Source: Elymus sibiricus (lineage: Eukaryota > Streptophyta > Magnoliopsida > Poales > Poaceae). From it: a DNA stretch of 64,000 nucleotides. The stretch spans positions 314,836,486 to 314,900,485 of the forward strand of contig CM077665.1 in the NCBI GenBank assembly GCA_039707655.1, in the 5' to 3' direction. The notes beneath the pieces are model-generated. The model ran no database searches. It was not told the origin of the DNA and saw nothing but the letters and a program-made list of their open reading frames with translations. This document shows positions 12,743 to 24,092 of this stretch, piece by piece (position 1 is the first letter of the stretch; each line of letters starts with the position of its first letter). Position numbers and translations under genes: made by a program.

Positions 12743-14269
12743 TGCTACTCGTGATCTGCGTTGGGTTTTCCGTGAAGAGGAACGGGTAATCGCAACACAA
12801 AGTGGCTAAATATTTCCCTCATTTATGAAACCAAGGTTTATCGAACCAATAGGAATACCAGTCCTCAACCGTCTTCAGTGGCTGCACACAAAAGAACAAA
12901 CAACTTGCACCCAATGCCGGCAAGAGGGTTGTCAATCCCCTTGATCTCGTTATTTGCAAGCAAGTGAGTTGTGTAGATAATTTTAGATAATAGTAAACTG
13001 AAAAAATAAAATAAAAGGTAATAAATAACAGCAAGGTAATGATAGCGTTTGTGAATTTATAAGTGAATAGACCCGGGGGTCGTAGAGTTCTCTAGTGGCA
13101 TCTCTCATAAGCAAAGCATACCGTGGGTAAACATACTCTTGGGCAATTGATAGAAAATTGAATAATTATGCGATGTTCACGGCAATGATCATGTGTATAT
13201 AGGCATCACGTCCATAAGCAAATAGGTCGACTCCTGCCTGCACCTACTACTATTACTCCACTTCAAGAGCGCTTCTATGATTGCCTCTCTACGTATTAAG
13301 TTCATGTCAAACGGAGTAATGCTTGGAGAACGATGACATGATGTAGACAAAGTAAACTCTACTAATATGAATAAACCCCATCGTTTTATCCTTAGTAGCA
13401 ACAACACATAGACGCAACTTGTCCCCTTCTGTCACTGGGATATAGAAACTCGTCAGGTTGAACCTACTACAACCCACCACTCCCACCGAAGAAATATCAA
13501 TCTAGTTGGCCAAACTATCTCAATAGTTTGGAGAGCATTATGAAGCTATGGTGATCATGCAAATAAGAATCATAGTAATCAGGTTTGATTCAAATACTTT
13601 TCATGAATAATCTGAACCTAAACTCACAATTCATCGGATCCCAACAAACACACCATACAAAGGGATTACATCGGATAGATCAAGGCAAAGACGCGATGAA
13701 CATTGTATTGAAGATAGAGAGAGAGAGATTTCCATCTAGGTACTACCTATGGACCCGTAGGTCTGTGCTGAACTACTCGCACATCATGGTGAGGGCAGCA
13801 AGGTTGATGAAGAGGCCCTCCGTGACCGATCTCCCATCCGACAGGGTGGCGGAACGGAGGCGTAGATGGCCTCCCGTCAGAACGGAGGCTTGTGGTGGCG
13901 GAAAAGTGTTTCGGGAGCGCTTCTGATGTTTTTAGGGTAGATGTGAATTTATAGGCCAGAGAACGACGTCGGGGGAGGCTCCAGGGGGCCACCACATATC
14001 TGGCCGCGCCCCCCACTAGGGGGCGCGGCTGGATATGTGGTGGGCCCCTGGTGCATCGCTTGGCCCTCCTCCGAAGCTTCTAGGTCTTGTATTGTAACTC
14101 TAAAAAGGCAAAAACACGCAGAAGACAGGAACTGGCACTGGGCACTGTGTCAATAGGTTAGTGCTCAAAAATATTATAAATTAGTAAATAAATACCCAAA
14201 AAGTATCCTAGAATGATAATATATCAGAATGGAACAATCAAAAATTATAGATACGTTGGAGACATATCA
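12743..14269 (-). repeat. RLG-2 5' LTR
   Basis: This is collinear with 5933-7514, including the TATA region and the hairpin at 13981-14051. It starts at 14269 with TGATATGTCTCC and ends at 12743 with CGAGTAGCA. Confidence 0.85.
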
Positions 14270-15147
14270 GGCGTGCACTCATTGGAGTAGTGTCCGGGCC
14301 TTCCACAATTGTAACAATCCCGGTCACGACTAGATGAACGCTTCTCTTCATATCTTGAATTGGAGCTTCTCTCTTTGCCTCTACTCTTGCAGAACTTGTT
14401 GAATTTCTTGACCATGAGGCTTATCTCTTAATTGGTTACAGGGTTGTCAATTGATGTAGCGGGAGTGTCACTTGAAGCTTTGTAAGCACTGCTTGACTTG
14501 TTATGAAGCTCTTCTTTGTCTTTGAGTGACATCTCATGAGCAACAATCCTTCGAATGACTTCCGTAGGCTTGAGATCTTTGTAGTTCGGCATCATTTGGA
14601 TCAATGTGCACACGGTGTCGTACTTCCAATCCAAGGCTCTAAGTATCTTCTTGATGATGAATTTGTCGGTCATCTCTTCAGTTCCTAAGCCGACAATCTC
14701 ATTGGTGATGAGTGCAAGCCTAGAGTACATTTCCGCGACTCCTTCACCATCCTTCATCTTGAACTTGTCAAGTTAACTTTGTACCACATCCAACTTAGAT
14801 TCCCTGACGGATTCGGTACCTTCGTGCATGTCAACCAAAGTATCCCAAATTTCCTTCGCATTCTCAAGACGGCTAATCTTGTTGAACTCTTCGGGGCATA
14901 AGCAGTTGAATAGAATGTTGCATGCTTGAGCGTTGTATTGCAACATCTTCAATTCTTCCGTGATCGCTTCATGGTCTGGTTCCTTTCCATCACTAAAGAA
15001 TACACCTTGCAATCCAACACGAACAACAGCCCATACGGTAGGGTTATGACCAAAAATATGCATTTTCATCTTATGCTTCCAACTAGCAAAATTCGTACCA
15101 TCAAAATATGGACCTCTATAGTGATAATTTCCCTCACTAGACGCCAT
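14270..15147 (-). pseudogene. gag: RLC-1 gag, N-terminal part with zinc knuckle
   Basis: The ATG at 15147 starts MASSEGNYHYRGPYFDGTNF, a UBN2-type Copia gag N-terminus, with FASWKHKMKMHIFG and IWDTLVDMHEGTE motifs. In-frame TAA codons lie at about 14773 and 14428. The same frame then reads a CCHC zinc knuckle, CYNCGRPGHYSNEC (about 14276-14320), a CX2CX4HX4C RNA-binding motif. The frame is broken at 14269/14270 by RLG-2 and resumes at 5932. Gag packages the element RNA into virus-like particles. With the distal part (4625-5932) the full gag would be about 730 codons with three in-frame stops and no obvious frameshift, so decay is mild. Confidence 0.8.
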
Positions 15148-15186
15148 ACTCTCCTAGGTTGTGAAGCCAATGCAATGGAGACCAAA

Positions 15187-15198
15187 GCTCTGATACCA
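15187..15198 (-). promoter_or_regulatory. RLC-1 primer-binding site
   Basis: This is an exact reverse complement of TGGTATCAGAGC (initiator tRNA-Met type), two bases from the LTR that begins at 15201. Confidence 0.85.
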
Positions 15199-15200
15199 CT

Positions 15201-16723
15201 TGTAGGATCCAAAGAATGTCTAGAGGGGGGGGGGGTGATTAGACTACTTGACCAAATTAAAAATCTAGCCTTTTCCCAATTTTAGTTGTTGGCCAATTTT
15301 AATAATTGTAGCAAGTCAAGTACACCCTACACATGCAAGTCTAAGAGTATAGCAGTGGAAAGTAAAGACATGCACATGAAAGTAAAGGTAGGGAGAGGAG
15401 AATCAAACACAATTTATGACTCAAAGATTTTTCCCGTGGTTCCGATAGGTAGTGCTATCGTACGTCCACGCTGATGGAGACTTCAACCGACGGAGGGTAG
15501 CAGTCGCGAGAGTCCATGGAGGGCTCCACCCGCTAGGGTCCACGAAGTAGCAACCTCGTCTATTCCATCACGGCTTCCGTCCATGAAGGACTAGCCTCAT
15601 TATAGGTAGATCTTCATGAAGTAGGTGATCTCCTTGCCCATACAAACTTCTTGGTTCAACTCCACAATCGCGAAGAAGGAGGCTCCCAAGCGACACCTAA
15701 GCAATCTAGGAGGCACCGCCCTCCAAAAGGTAATAGATGTGGTAGTATGATGAACTCCTTGCTCTTGTGCTTCAAAAGATAGTCTCTTCAACACTCAATC
15801 ACTCTCTCACGGATTTGGCATGGGTAGAAGAGATTGATTGGATGGAAAGCAACTTGGGGAGGCCAGAAATAAAGATTCATATGGTTGGAGTGGAATGTCT
15901 TGATCTCAACACATGAGTAGGTGGCTCTCTCTCAGAAAATTGGATATGGCAAGTTGGTGTATGTTCTGAGCGCTTCTCTTGCGAGTGAGTGGTGGTGCAG
16001 GGGTATATATAGGCATCTCCAAAAATCCAACCGTTACAACATTATTGGCCAACTCGGTGAAACCGAAGTGAAAACTCGGTTGCACTGACTATTGCAAAAT
16101 GTGGCAACTTTAGGCTTTTTGGTGGTACCGATATACGCAACTCGGTGCTACCGATTTTGGTCTGACCAGGGCATTTCCTCATCTCGGTGACACCGATTCA
16201 CCAAACTCGGAAATTCTGAGTTTAGGAATTAGCTAACCAGACAGTTGGTCACTGATTCTCGGTCGTACCGAAACCAATATTGGTTGTACCAAGTTGCTAG
16301 GGTTTTGGCTACGTTCTGTCTCAAGGGAAAATCGGTATGGCCGAGTGGGAAACTTGGTGCCACCGATTTGGAACTTTAGGTTTTGGACAGAGAATATTTG
16401 TGGGAGAATGTATGAGTATTTTTGGTGGCTAATCTCTATGCACTTGAGCAACCAGACCATCATAATTCCTCACCCCCTTTTAATAGTATTGGCTTTCCTA
16501 TGGACTCAAAAGTGATTTCTCACAAAATATGAAATTTAGAGTCTTTAAGCTTGAAGCATGGCCAATTCTATTCCTTCCTTTCCTCGGGGAGGTTCTCCAC
16601 ACAATCCTTTAGCCATCCCATCATTGAACTTTTTCCTGAGATAAACTTGGTAGAAACATTAGTCCTATGAAATATATGTTATTATTAATTACCAAAACCA
16701 CGTAGGGAGAAGTTGTGCTTTCA
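15201..16723 (-). repeat. RLC-1 5' LTR, right copy
   Basis: It begins TGTAGGATCC and ends TTTCA on the plus strand and aligns with 115-1712. It carries CGGT-N3-ACCG dyads at 16143 and 16185. A G-run at about 15225 could be a sequencing artefact in length. Confidence 0.85.
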
Positions 16724-17423
16724 CCTTTGAGCCCGAGGTACTTCAGATACTTAATCCAAAGATACCCGCGCCTCCTCTCATCATGAAGTAAAGGAGGAGG
16801 AGGAGGAGGACGAAGAGGAGGAAGAAGTCCCTTCTTCAAAGAAGAGGGCGGCCTCCAAGGACATCGGAGAGGGAGGACCCATGCACACCCGCCAGAGGCT
16901 TCAAAAGGCAGCCGCCGTTTAGCGCAAAACATCAGCGCCTGCCTCAGCCAAGATAGTGTTTTCTGAGTCCTCAGATGAAGTACTGATTCCGCCGCGACGG
17001 GAGAAGCCCGCGTCGACTGTGTTTATAACAGTCGAAATCCCTTTCGTAATTTTCTGTATTCGTATTTCATTTATTTAATTTAGGTGCTATCATCTTTACA
17101 GTCCACCGAGGGATCACCTTGGCGACAAGGGATCCTAGGGCTTGCTTCCTAACCCGGAAATGGAGGAGAGCGACGCAGGAGCATGCAAGTCCACTCCCCC
17201 TGATCATGACAGACTAGGGGAGGAGACCTCCCTTCCAGACTCCGTGGAAGACAACACGGGAGATCTGGCAGCCGGATCAAAGACCCCGGCCACCGAGGGC
17301 CATGAGGACCACTCCCCGTGGTTAAGGAGAGCATCGGGCTTGAGGAACCCACGTCCTCGGCCACCGCTGCCCCCGAATCTGCACATCAGTCAGGGATGAT
17401 GGCTTCCCCCTATAAGGGGCGGC
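16724..17423 (+). pseudogene. RLG-5 antisense accessory ORF, 5' portion
   Basis: The plus strand encodes a Glu-rich run followed by VPSSKKRAASKDIGEGGPM (about 16780-16880), one TAG in frame, and SKIVFSESSDEV-like sequence. An intron-like stretch ends in a pyrimidine-rich acceptor at 17100/17101, and a Pro/Glu-rich exon runs to 17423. The frame continues across the RLG-3 insertion at 29655 (PYKGR then PAKKVPPP), which shows the two pieces were one exon. Homologous plant sequences are annotated as 'putative gypsy type transposon'. The true 5' end is lost at the RLC-1 junction. Confidence 0.55.
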
Positions 17424-18403
17424 TAATAACCCCCAAGTATAGGGGATATTTTGTAACCTTTTTTGATAAGTAAAATAGTTGAACCCAACGAGGAGCTAAA
17501 GGTAGAATTAATATTCTCTCAAGTTCTATCGACAACCAATACAACTCTAAGCACGCTAACACTTACTTTACCTAGAACAGGAATAAAAACTACTTTGCGA
17601 GAATAAAACCAGGAGTATTTTGTGAGATAATAAAAGTTAATATTTTCGTAGAGAGCCTTTTGTAACACAAGAGAAATATTGTCCATAGGCAATTGAATAT
17701 AACACGATAGATACATATCATATGCAATGAGGGAGAGACATACACTAACATAATTTCCATACTTGGATCATATGCACTTATGATTGGAACTCTAGCAAGC
17801 ATCCGCAACTACTAAAGATCATTAAGGTAAAACCCAACCATAGCATTAAGTAACAAGTCCTCTTTACTTCCATACGCAACAACCCCTTACTCGAGTGTAA
17901 GCTTCTATAACTCTAGCCACCCACTATAAGCGAATCATGAACGTATTGTAAAACCCTGCAACGGTAATCCCACACGCTTGCATGACATGGATGGCACCAT
18001 AGGACAACACCATATTAACGTACAACTCATATCAATCACACCATACCAAAATTAACCCGTAGGAAAAAAATGATCTACTGAAATATCATAGGATAGCCAC
18101 ACATCATTGGGTAATAATATATAGCATTAAGCACCATGTTCAAGTAGAGATTACAGCGGGGAGAGAGAGGTTACACTGCTGCATAGAGGGGGAGAGCGTT
18201 GGTGATGACGGCGGCGAATTTGTTGCTGTAGATCGCCGTCACGATGGTTCCCCCGGCGGCACTCCGACGCCACCGGGAGAGAGGAAGAGAGAGACCCCTT
18301 CTTATTCTTCTTCTTGCTTGGCCTCCCCCCTAGATGAGAGGAGGGTTTACCCTCTGGTCCATGGCCGCCATGGATCCCGTAGGGCAGGAACCCCTCCGAG
18401 ATT

Positions 18404-18439
<36 letters not shown>

Positions 18440-18916
18440 CTCTTCTATTTCACTTTTCTATTTTCTGTCATTTCACCGTTTCTTATATTCCCAGAGATCC
18501 GTAACTCCGATTGGGCTGAAATTTTGAGGGGATTTTTATTCAAAAATTATCTTTCTTGCGGTGAAAGAAGGGCCCCAACCGCCTTACGAGGGAGTCACAA
18601 GGCAAACCGGTGCGGCCAACCCCTGGCAACACCCAGTTGCCTTGTGGCCACCTCAGGCACCGTCTTTCGTTGATTTTTCTTCCCAAAAATCACATCTATT
18701 CCAAAATAATTATTCGTAAATTTTTAACTTGTTTGGAGTTCATCTGATATGGATTTTCTATGAAACAAAAAACATGCAACAACCAGGAACTTAGACTAGG
18801 CACTGGATCAATATGTTAGTCCCAAAAATAATATAAACTTTTGCCAAAAGTATATGAAATTTCTAGAATATTGGCATGAAACAATCAAAAATTATAGATA
18901 CGAAGAAGACGTATCA
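17424..18916 (-). repeat. RLG-3 3' LTR
   Basis: The plus-strand start is TAATAACCCCCAAG (a TG-to-TA change at the terminus) and the end is GACGTATCA. It includes a (TC)n microsatellite at about 18407-18435 and an imperfect inverted repeat around 18590-18655 (CACAAGGCAA versus TTGCCTTGTG). Confidence 0.85.
18407..18435. repeat. (TC)n microsatellite
   Basis: About 14 uninterrupted TC units lie in the RLG-3 LTR; the other LTR of the same element has only a few. Confidence 0.9.
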
Positions 18917-21900
18917 TCATCCCAAGCTTAATTCCTGCTCGTCCTCGATTAGGTAAATGATAAAAAGATATTTTTATGTGGAATGCTACCTAATGTAATG
19001 TTGAACAAATAATCATGGCATGAATATTAAGATACAAGTGATTCGAGGCAATAGTCTATCACTTGACATAAAGACATCCATACTCAGGTTTACTAACAAA
19101 GAATCATGCCTTTCAAAATAAACGATGCTAAAGAACGTTATACCTACACATTTAAACATGTAGGCATGGCATGACTTCGTCTTCCTAACACAAGTATAAA
19201 TCATGATCACCCCAGTGTCAAGTCGGGCATTTGGTTCATACTTTTTCACGTGCTTCAGTATTTTCAACTACACTCAATACATGAGCGTGAGCCATGGACA
19301 TAGCACTACGGGTGGAATAGAATATGGTGGTAAGATCAAAGGAGTCAAAAGGTGGGAAAGTCTCGCATCAACTAGGTGGATCAACGGGCTATGGATATGC
19401 CCATCAATCGATATTGATGTGAGGAGTACTGATTGCCATGCAACGGATGCACTAGAGCTATAAGTGTATGAAAACCCAATTGAAACTAAGTGGGCGTGCA
19501 TCCAACTTGCTTTCTCATGAATACCTTGGGCATTTGAGGAATCTCGGCAATGGAATATACAATCCAAGTTCTATAATGAAAATTTCCCACTAGTATATGA
19601 AAGTGACAAATCAGGAGACTCTCCATATGAAGAATATGGTGCCACTTTGAGGCACAAGTATGGTAAATGGATATTAACATTGCCCCTTCTCTCTTTTTCT
19701 CTCATCATTATTTTTGTAGGTGGGCACTTTTTTCCTCCCCCTTTATCTCTTTTTTATTCTTTTTTTATGGTGGGCTCATTTAGCCTCCCCCCATTTTCTC
19801 CTTCTTTTTATTTTTCATCCGGAGTCTCATACCGACTTGTGGGGGAATCATAGTTTACATCATGCCTTCCTCACTGGCACCATGCTCTAATAATAATGAT
19901 CATCACACTTTTATTTACTTACAACTCGATATTGCAACTTGATAAAAAACTACACATGATGACTCTATATGAATGCCTCTGGCAGTGTACCAGTATGTGC
20001 AATGATCTAGCGTAGCAAAGATATCAAAAAATGGACAAGCCATGGAAATATCAATCTATCTATCTTGCGATCATGCAAAGCAATTATGGCAATGAATGCT
20101 CAAGTCATGTATATGATGATGATGTTGCATGGCAATATATCTCGGAATGGCTATGGAAATGTCATAATAGGTAGGTATGGTGGCTGTTTTGAGGAATATA
20201 TAAGGTGGCTTATGTGTGATAAAGCGTGTCATATCACGGGGTTTGGATGCACTGCCAAAGTTTGCACCGACTCTCGACGTGAGAATGGGCAATGCACGGT
20301 ACCGAAGAGGCTAGCAAATTGCGGAAAGGTGGAAGTGCGTATAATCCATGGACTCACATTAGTCATAAAGAACTTATATACTTATTTTGAAAGTTTTATT
20401 AGCTCTCCCGAAGCAAAGTACTACTAGTGCAGACCTAGGGAGGAGGTTGGGACGAGTTAACCATCGCGCGCCCTCGACTAAAAAAACACAAGGATTTCAA
20501 CGAGGAATAAATGTGCTCCAACATCCCGGTCATGCCATAACCAACACTTTAATGAATAGGAGATCAAAAACCTTAACATCGATATTCCTACTAAACCATG
20601 ATCATACACTAGTGCACCCTCATATAACTATCTTAATGTCGCAAAACTATTGCAAGAAATGAAACACATCATATTTAGTTATCTACAAGTTTTATGTAGG
20701 ATTTTATAACTAACCATGTGAATGACCAATTCATATTAACTCTCTAAATAGGTATAAGTGAAGCATGAGAGTTTAATTATTCTACAAAAGACATGTACAC
20801 GCTCTAATAAATATAAGTGAAGCAAAAGAGCATTCTACAAATAACAGTGTTCCCAATGTAGAGAAGCGAGCATCCAAACTTCAAAAGATATAAGTGAAGC
20901 ACACAGAGCATTCTAAAAAGCCATACTCAAAAGATATAAGTGAAGCACACAGAGCATTCTATAAAGCCATACTCAAAAGATATAAGTGAGGTGCATAGAG
21001 CATTCTATAAATCAACCAAGGACTATGCCATACCAGCATGGTGCATTATTAAAATAAAAATAAAAGGCACACGATGCTCCAAGAATCTATGCATATCATG
21101 TGAACAAAACAGAAACCAAGACATACCGATAATTGTTGAAGAAGAAAGAAGGGATGCCTTCCCGAGCATCCCCAAGCTTAGATGCTTGAGTCTACCTGAA
21201 TATTTACTTGAGGTGCCTTATTCTTCTCAAATTGATACCTCCTCGATCTTCAAACACTTCATCCACACAAAATTTAACAGAACTTTTATTAGAAAGGTTA
21301 GTACATATAACATCAAATCCCATCATGTCTTGCCATAAAATTACTGTACAATTATAATCCAACGTTACCCACTATATTCTATCACAACTCTATGGCTCCA
21401 AAATGAATGGGGCTCAACAAGATTTCAAACATAAGCAGACAAAGAAACTATAACAGCAATCTGTGAAAAACAGGACAGTCTGTAAAGATGCAGATGAACC
21501 ATATGCTTGTGTAACTCAGAAAATTCTGAAAAATTAGGAAATAATAATAAAAATTGCACAACAGTACCGTGAAAAAATTCAGAATTCCTTCACGCTCCAA
21601 AAAAATATGAAAATGCAAACACTACAGAAAAAGTTTCTGTTTTTGCACAACACATATCAAACAAGCAATTCAAACATCCTAAAGGTAAATCTTGGCACAT
21701 TATTTTTATAATACAATTGATTTGTACAAAGGGATAATTATTTTTGTGAGAAACTTCCATGAAAAATTCTACATTGTTTCCATGAGCATGAACACAAGTG
21801 TTCAAGGTCGACTCTCACTTCTTCAATGCATAACTTTCCAATCGCTTCTCATTTTGAAAAAGTTTTTAAGTTTCCCACTTTATTTTTTTGTTTTTAATTA

Positions 21901-22062
21901 TTTTAAAAGCAAACAACAGAATAAAACGACTTTCTAGAACTTCCGGTTTGTCTCCCTGGCGGCGCTTTCTTTAAAGCCATTAAGCTAGGCATATTGTTCT
22001 CAAGTAATTGATCCAGCTGGATCCCAAGGTATATCATAGCCAATTTTAATTAACAATGATTC
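18917..22062 (-). other. RLG-3 3' non-coding internal region
   Basis: It starts with the same polypurine-tract sequence as RLG-2 (CCCAAGCTTAATTCCTGCTC on the plus strand). It continues with matching blocks: a T/C-rich tract at about 19690-19820, the words CATCCGGAGTCTCAT, and ACCATCGCGCGCC. A 46-bp tandem array lies at 20881-21018. I see no coding frame. The end near 21960-22000 shares the 'aagcgct...ctaggcat' type border seen just after the gag-protease stop in RLG-2. Confidence 0.65.
20881..21018. repeat. 46-bp tandem repeat, three units
   Basis: Units start at 20881, 20927 and 20973. Each contains AAAGATATAAGTGA followed by AGAGCATTCTA. More diverged single units precede it (about 20754 and 20815), and related units occur in RLG-2 (about 9370-9505). 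Confidence 0.9.
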
Positions 22063-23349
22063 TTAATTAATTAGTGAGCACAAAGTAATATATAGCATGT
22101 GACAACAAAGTCTAACTATCATCCTAAGCATTGGCATGTCATAAAAGAACAATTCATGCACTGAAAGTAAAGGCCAATGCATAGTATAAAGAGTTTCTTG
22201 CAATTTTATCGTATTGGAAACATGGAGATGTGAAGATTTGGTTCCTCTCTCATAATAATTGCAAGTAGGAGCAGCCAGCACATGCATATTATATTCATCA
22301 AAATCATCATGTGCAGTAGTAAAATGCAACCCATCAATATAATCCTTAATAAGCGCAAACTTCTCCAATATAGTGTAGTTGGGAGAATTCAAAAAGATGA
22401 TAGGACTATCATGAGTGGGTGCAATAGCAACAATTTCATGCTTAACATAGGGAACTATAGAAAGTTCATCTCCATAAGCATAATTCATATTGGCATCATG
22501 GCCACAAGCGTAGCAAGCATCAAGTTCATCAAAAAGGGATATTTCAAACGAATCCAAGGGGTCATAGCAATTATCATAGCATTCATCTTTCGGTACGTGC
22601 AAAGGGAGATTAAGCAATGTATGAGTTAAAGAGTTACTCTCATTAGAAGGTGGGCATGGGTGATCAATCCTCTCTTCCTCCTTTTGTTCTTCACTCTCCT
22701 CCTCATTTTTTTCATTAATGAGCTCACAATTTCAGCAATTTCTTCTTCCATAGGTTCCTGCAAAATATTAGTCTCTTCTTGGGCAGTGGGGACTTTGTTA
22801 ATAAAGTTATCAATATAGCCATTTTATTCACAATTCTCATAGCAACATTTAAGTATAGCATAATTTTCAGATCTGTAGACGTCATCATAAAAGTTATCAC
22901 ACTCTTCAAACAAAGATTAAATTTCATAAGCACCTTTAAAAGCAACAAATTCTTCTATTTGTTACACATCATAGTAATCATATATACCATTAGCATAAGA
23001 AGACAAGGTTTCATTATCATTAAATTCACATTGAAAGGGAAGGTGTGGAGCATTCATCTTAGAGCAACAAGTATAATCACATCTCAAGCATAAATTTCAA
23101 GCATACCTATGCAACATTTTAATTTGATTCCAATATTGTTTCCATTTTTTAGTCAAGAAATAATCCCTAAAGTACTCACATTGTTCCAACATTTCTCCCA
23201 TTATCAAGTTGAATGGGGATTTCTCAGGATTCTCAAAGTAGTATTTAATGTTTTCCACATAACTAGCAGCGAGGGTTTTAGGAGGTTCCCCCATCTCAAT
23301 GAGTAGCAAGTACAACTATTTTTTTGGTGTTTCGTGTTCCATATCCATA
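22063..23349 (-). pseudogene. RLG-3 orphan ORF (unknown protein), decayed
   Basis: Reading leftwards, an ATG at 23349 (MDMEHETPKK, then an in-frame TAG) opens a frame of about 430 codons. It includes EMGEPPKTLAASYVENIKYY, an Asn/Asp/Tyr-rich middle (NETLSSYANGIYDYYD), a Glu-rich helix (EEEIAEIV) and a C-terminal block with DPLDSFEISLFDELDACYAC, HDSPIIFLNSPNY and TCNYYERGT. It ends at 22063. I find about five in-frame stops and one frameshift near 22730. I have seen similar sequence as a recurring hypothetical protein in Triticeae repeats but know no domain or function. It stands where gag would be, so a structural or RNA-binding role is possible but is only inference. Confidence 0.55.
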
Positions 23350-23445
23350 ACTTAAGATATAAAACAACTTAGAATAGAAAATAAAATCTACTTATAGATA
23401 AAGAAAACAAGCACACACGCGAATATCCACCCTATGCTATTACTC
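23350..23445. other. RLG-3 leader remnant lacking a primer-binding site
   Basis: These 96 bases join the orphan ORF to the 5' LTR. Compared with the LTR starting at 63090, about 41 bp of the LTR's inner terminus (from TGATAACCC to the ATAAG word) are absent, and no tRNA-complementary motif is visible. A small deletion removed the priming region. Confidence 0.5.
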
Positions 23446-24092
23446 CATAAGTAAGAGTGTCGAACCCAACGAGGAGCTAAAGGTAGAATTAATATTCTCT
23501 CAAGTTCTATCGACCACCGATACAACTTTACGCACGCTAACGCTTACTTTACATAGAACAAGAATAAAAACTACTTTGCGAGAATAAAACTAGCAATACT
23601 TTGCGAGATAATAAAAGTTATTAGTTTAGTAGAGAGCTTTTTATAACACAAGAGAAAGATTGTCCATAGGCAATTGAATATAATACGATACTTCTCATAT
23701 GCAATGAGGGAGAGGCATACGCTGACATACTTTCCCTACTTGGATCATATGCACTTATGATAGGAACTCAAGCAAGCATACGCAACTACTAAAGATCATT
23801 AAGGTAAAACCCAACCATAGCACTAAGTAACAAGTACTCTTTACTCCCATATGCAACAACCCCCTTACTCGGGTGTAAGCTTCTGTCACTCTAGCCACCA
23901 ACTATAAGCGAATCGTGAACATATTGCAAAACTCTACTACGGTAATCCCTCAAACTTGCGCGACATAGAGGGCACCACAGGACAACACCATATTAACATA
24001 CAACTCATATCAATCACACCATACAACAATTAACGTATATATAATTTTCGCTTGGATCTCTCTCTGTTTCTCTTCTGTTTCACATTTTTGTT
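23446..24092 (-). repeat. RLG-3 5' LTR, left part
   Basis: It is collinear with 17465-18060, and then a gap of about 345 bp relative to 18057-18402 is bridged by copied filler sequence at 24032-24054. The LTR resumes with GGATCTCTCTCTG until RLG-4 begins at 24093. Confidence 0.8.
24032..24054. repeat. 23-bp filler duplicate
   Basis: The 23 bases at 24032-24054 are identical to 24105-24127 inside the RLG-4 LTR. They stand at the deletion point in the RLG-3 LTR. Confidence 0.85.

Larger units (their letters stand above)
5933..14269 (-). mobile_element. RLG-2: non-autonomous Gypsy element (gag-protease only), nested in RLC-1 gag
   Basis: LTRs at 5933-7514 and 12743-14269 flank a tRNA-Asp-type primer-binding site, a gag-protease ORF and about 2.9 kb of non-coding DNA before a polypurine tract. 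The TSD is GGTGT (5928-5932) versus GGCGT (14270-14274), one mismatch. Removing the element rejoins the RLC-1 gag frame from the zinc knuckle to the Arg/Ser-rich region, which confirms the boundaries. No polymerase or integrase is present. LTRs beginning TGATACGTCTCCAACGTATC with a gag-only coding region suggest the Fatima/Laura-type Gypsy families of Triticeae, but I am unsure of the family name. Confidence 0.88.
1..16723 (-). mobile_element. RLC-1: tandem, non-autonomous Copia LTR retrotransposon array (SIRE/Maximus-like), partial
   Basis: Two related LTRs (115-1712 and 15201-16723) flank an internal region read on the minus strand: primer-binding site, gag, a long non-coding stretch, then a third ORF ending at the LTR. 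No protease, integrase, reverse transcriptase or RNase H is present between gag and the third ORF, so the copy cannot be autonomous. The left LTR also has a primer-binding site on its outer side (101-112), so a further internal region continues left of the window and the LTR at 115-1712 is shared. Gypsy element RLG-2 (5933-14269) interrupts gag. The right flank after 16723 is unrelated DNA; the left TSD cannot be checked. The SIRE/Maximus assignment rests on gag style and the ORF before the 3' LTR and is from memory. Confidence 0.8.

Noticed and set aside
15225..15236. Long G-run in the RLC-1 LTR (and another at 29700-29711) as possible G-quadruplex elements
   Set aside because: Single homopolymer runs with uncertain length; the sister LTR shows a much shorter, interrupted run, so artefact or slippage is likelier.
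16724..17399. Possible host gene exons in the GC-rich stretch next to RLC-1
   Set aside because: The frame continues across the RLG-3 insertion into sequence typical of Tat accessory ORFs, so it belongs to RLG-5.
20881..21018. Regularly spaced repeats that might suggest a CRISPR array
   Set aside because: Units are directly adjacent tandem repeats without spacers, in a plant retrotransposon.
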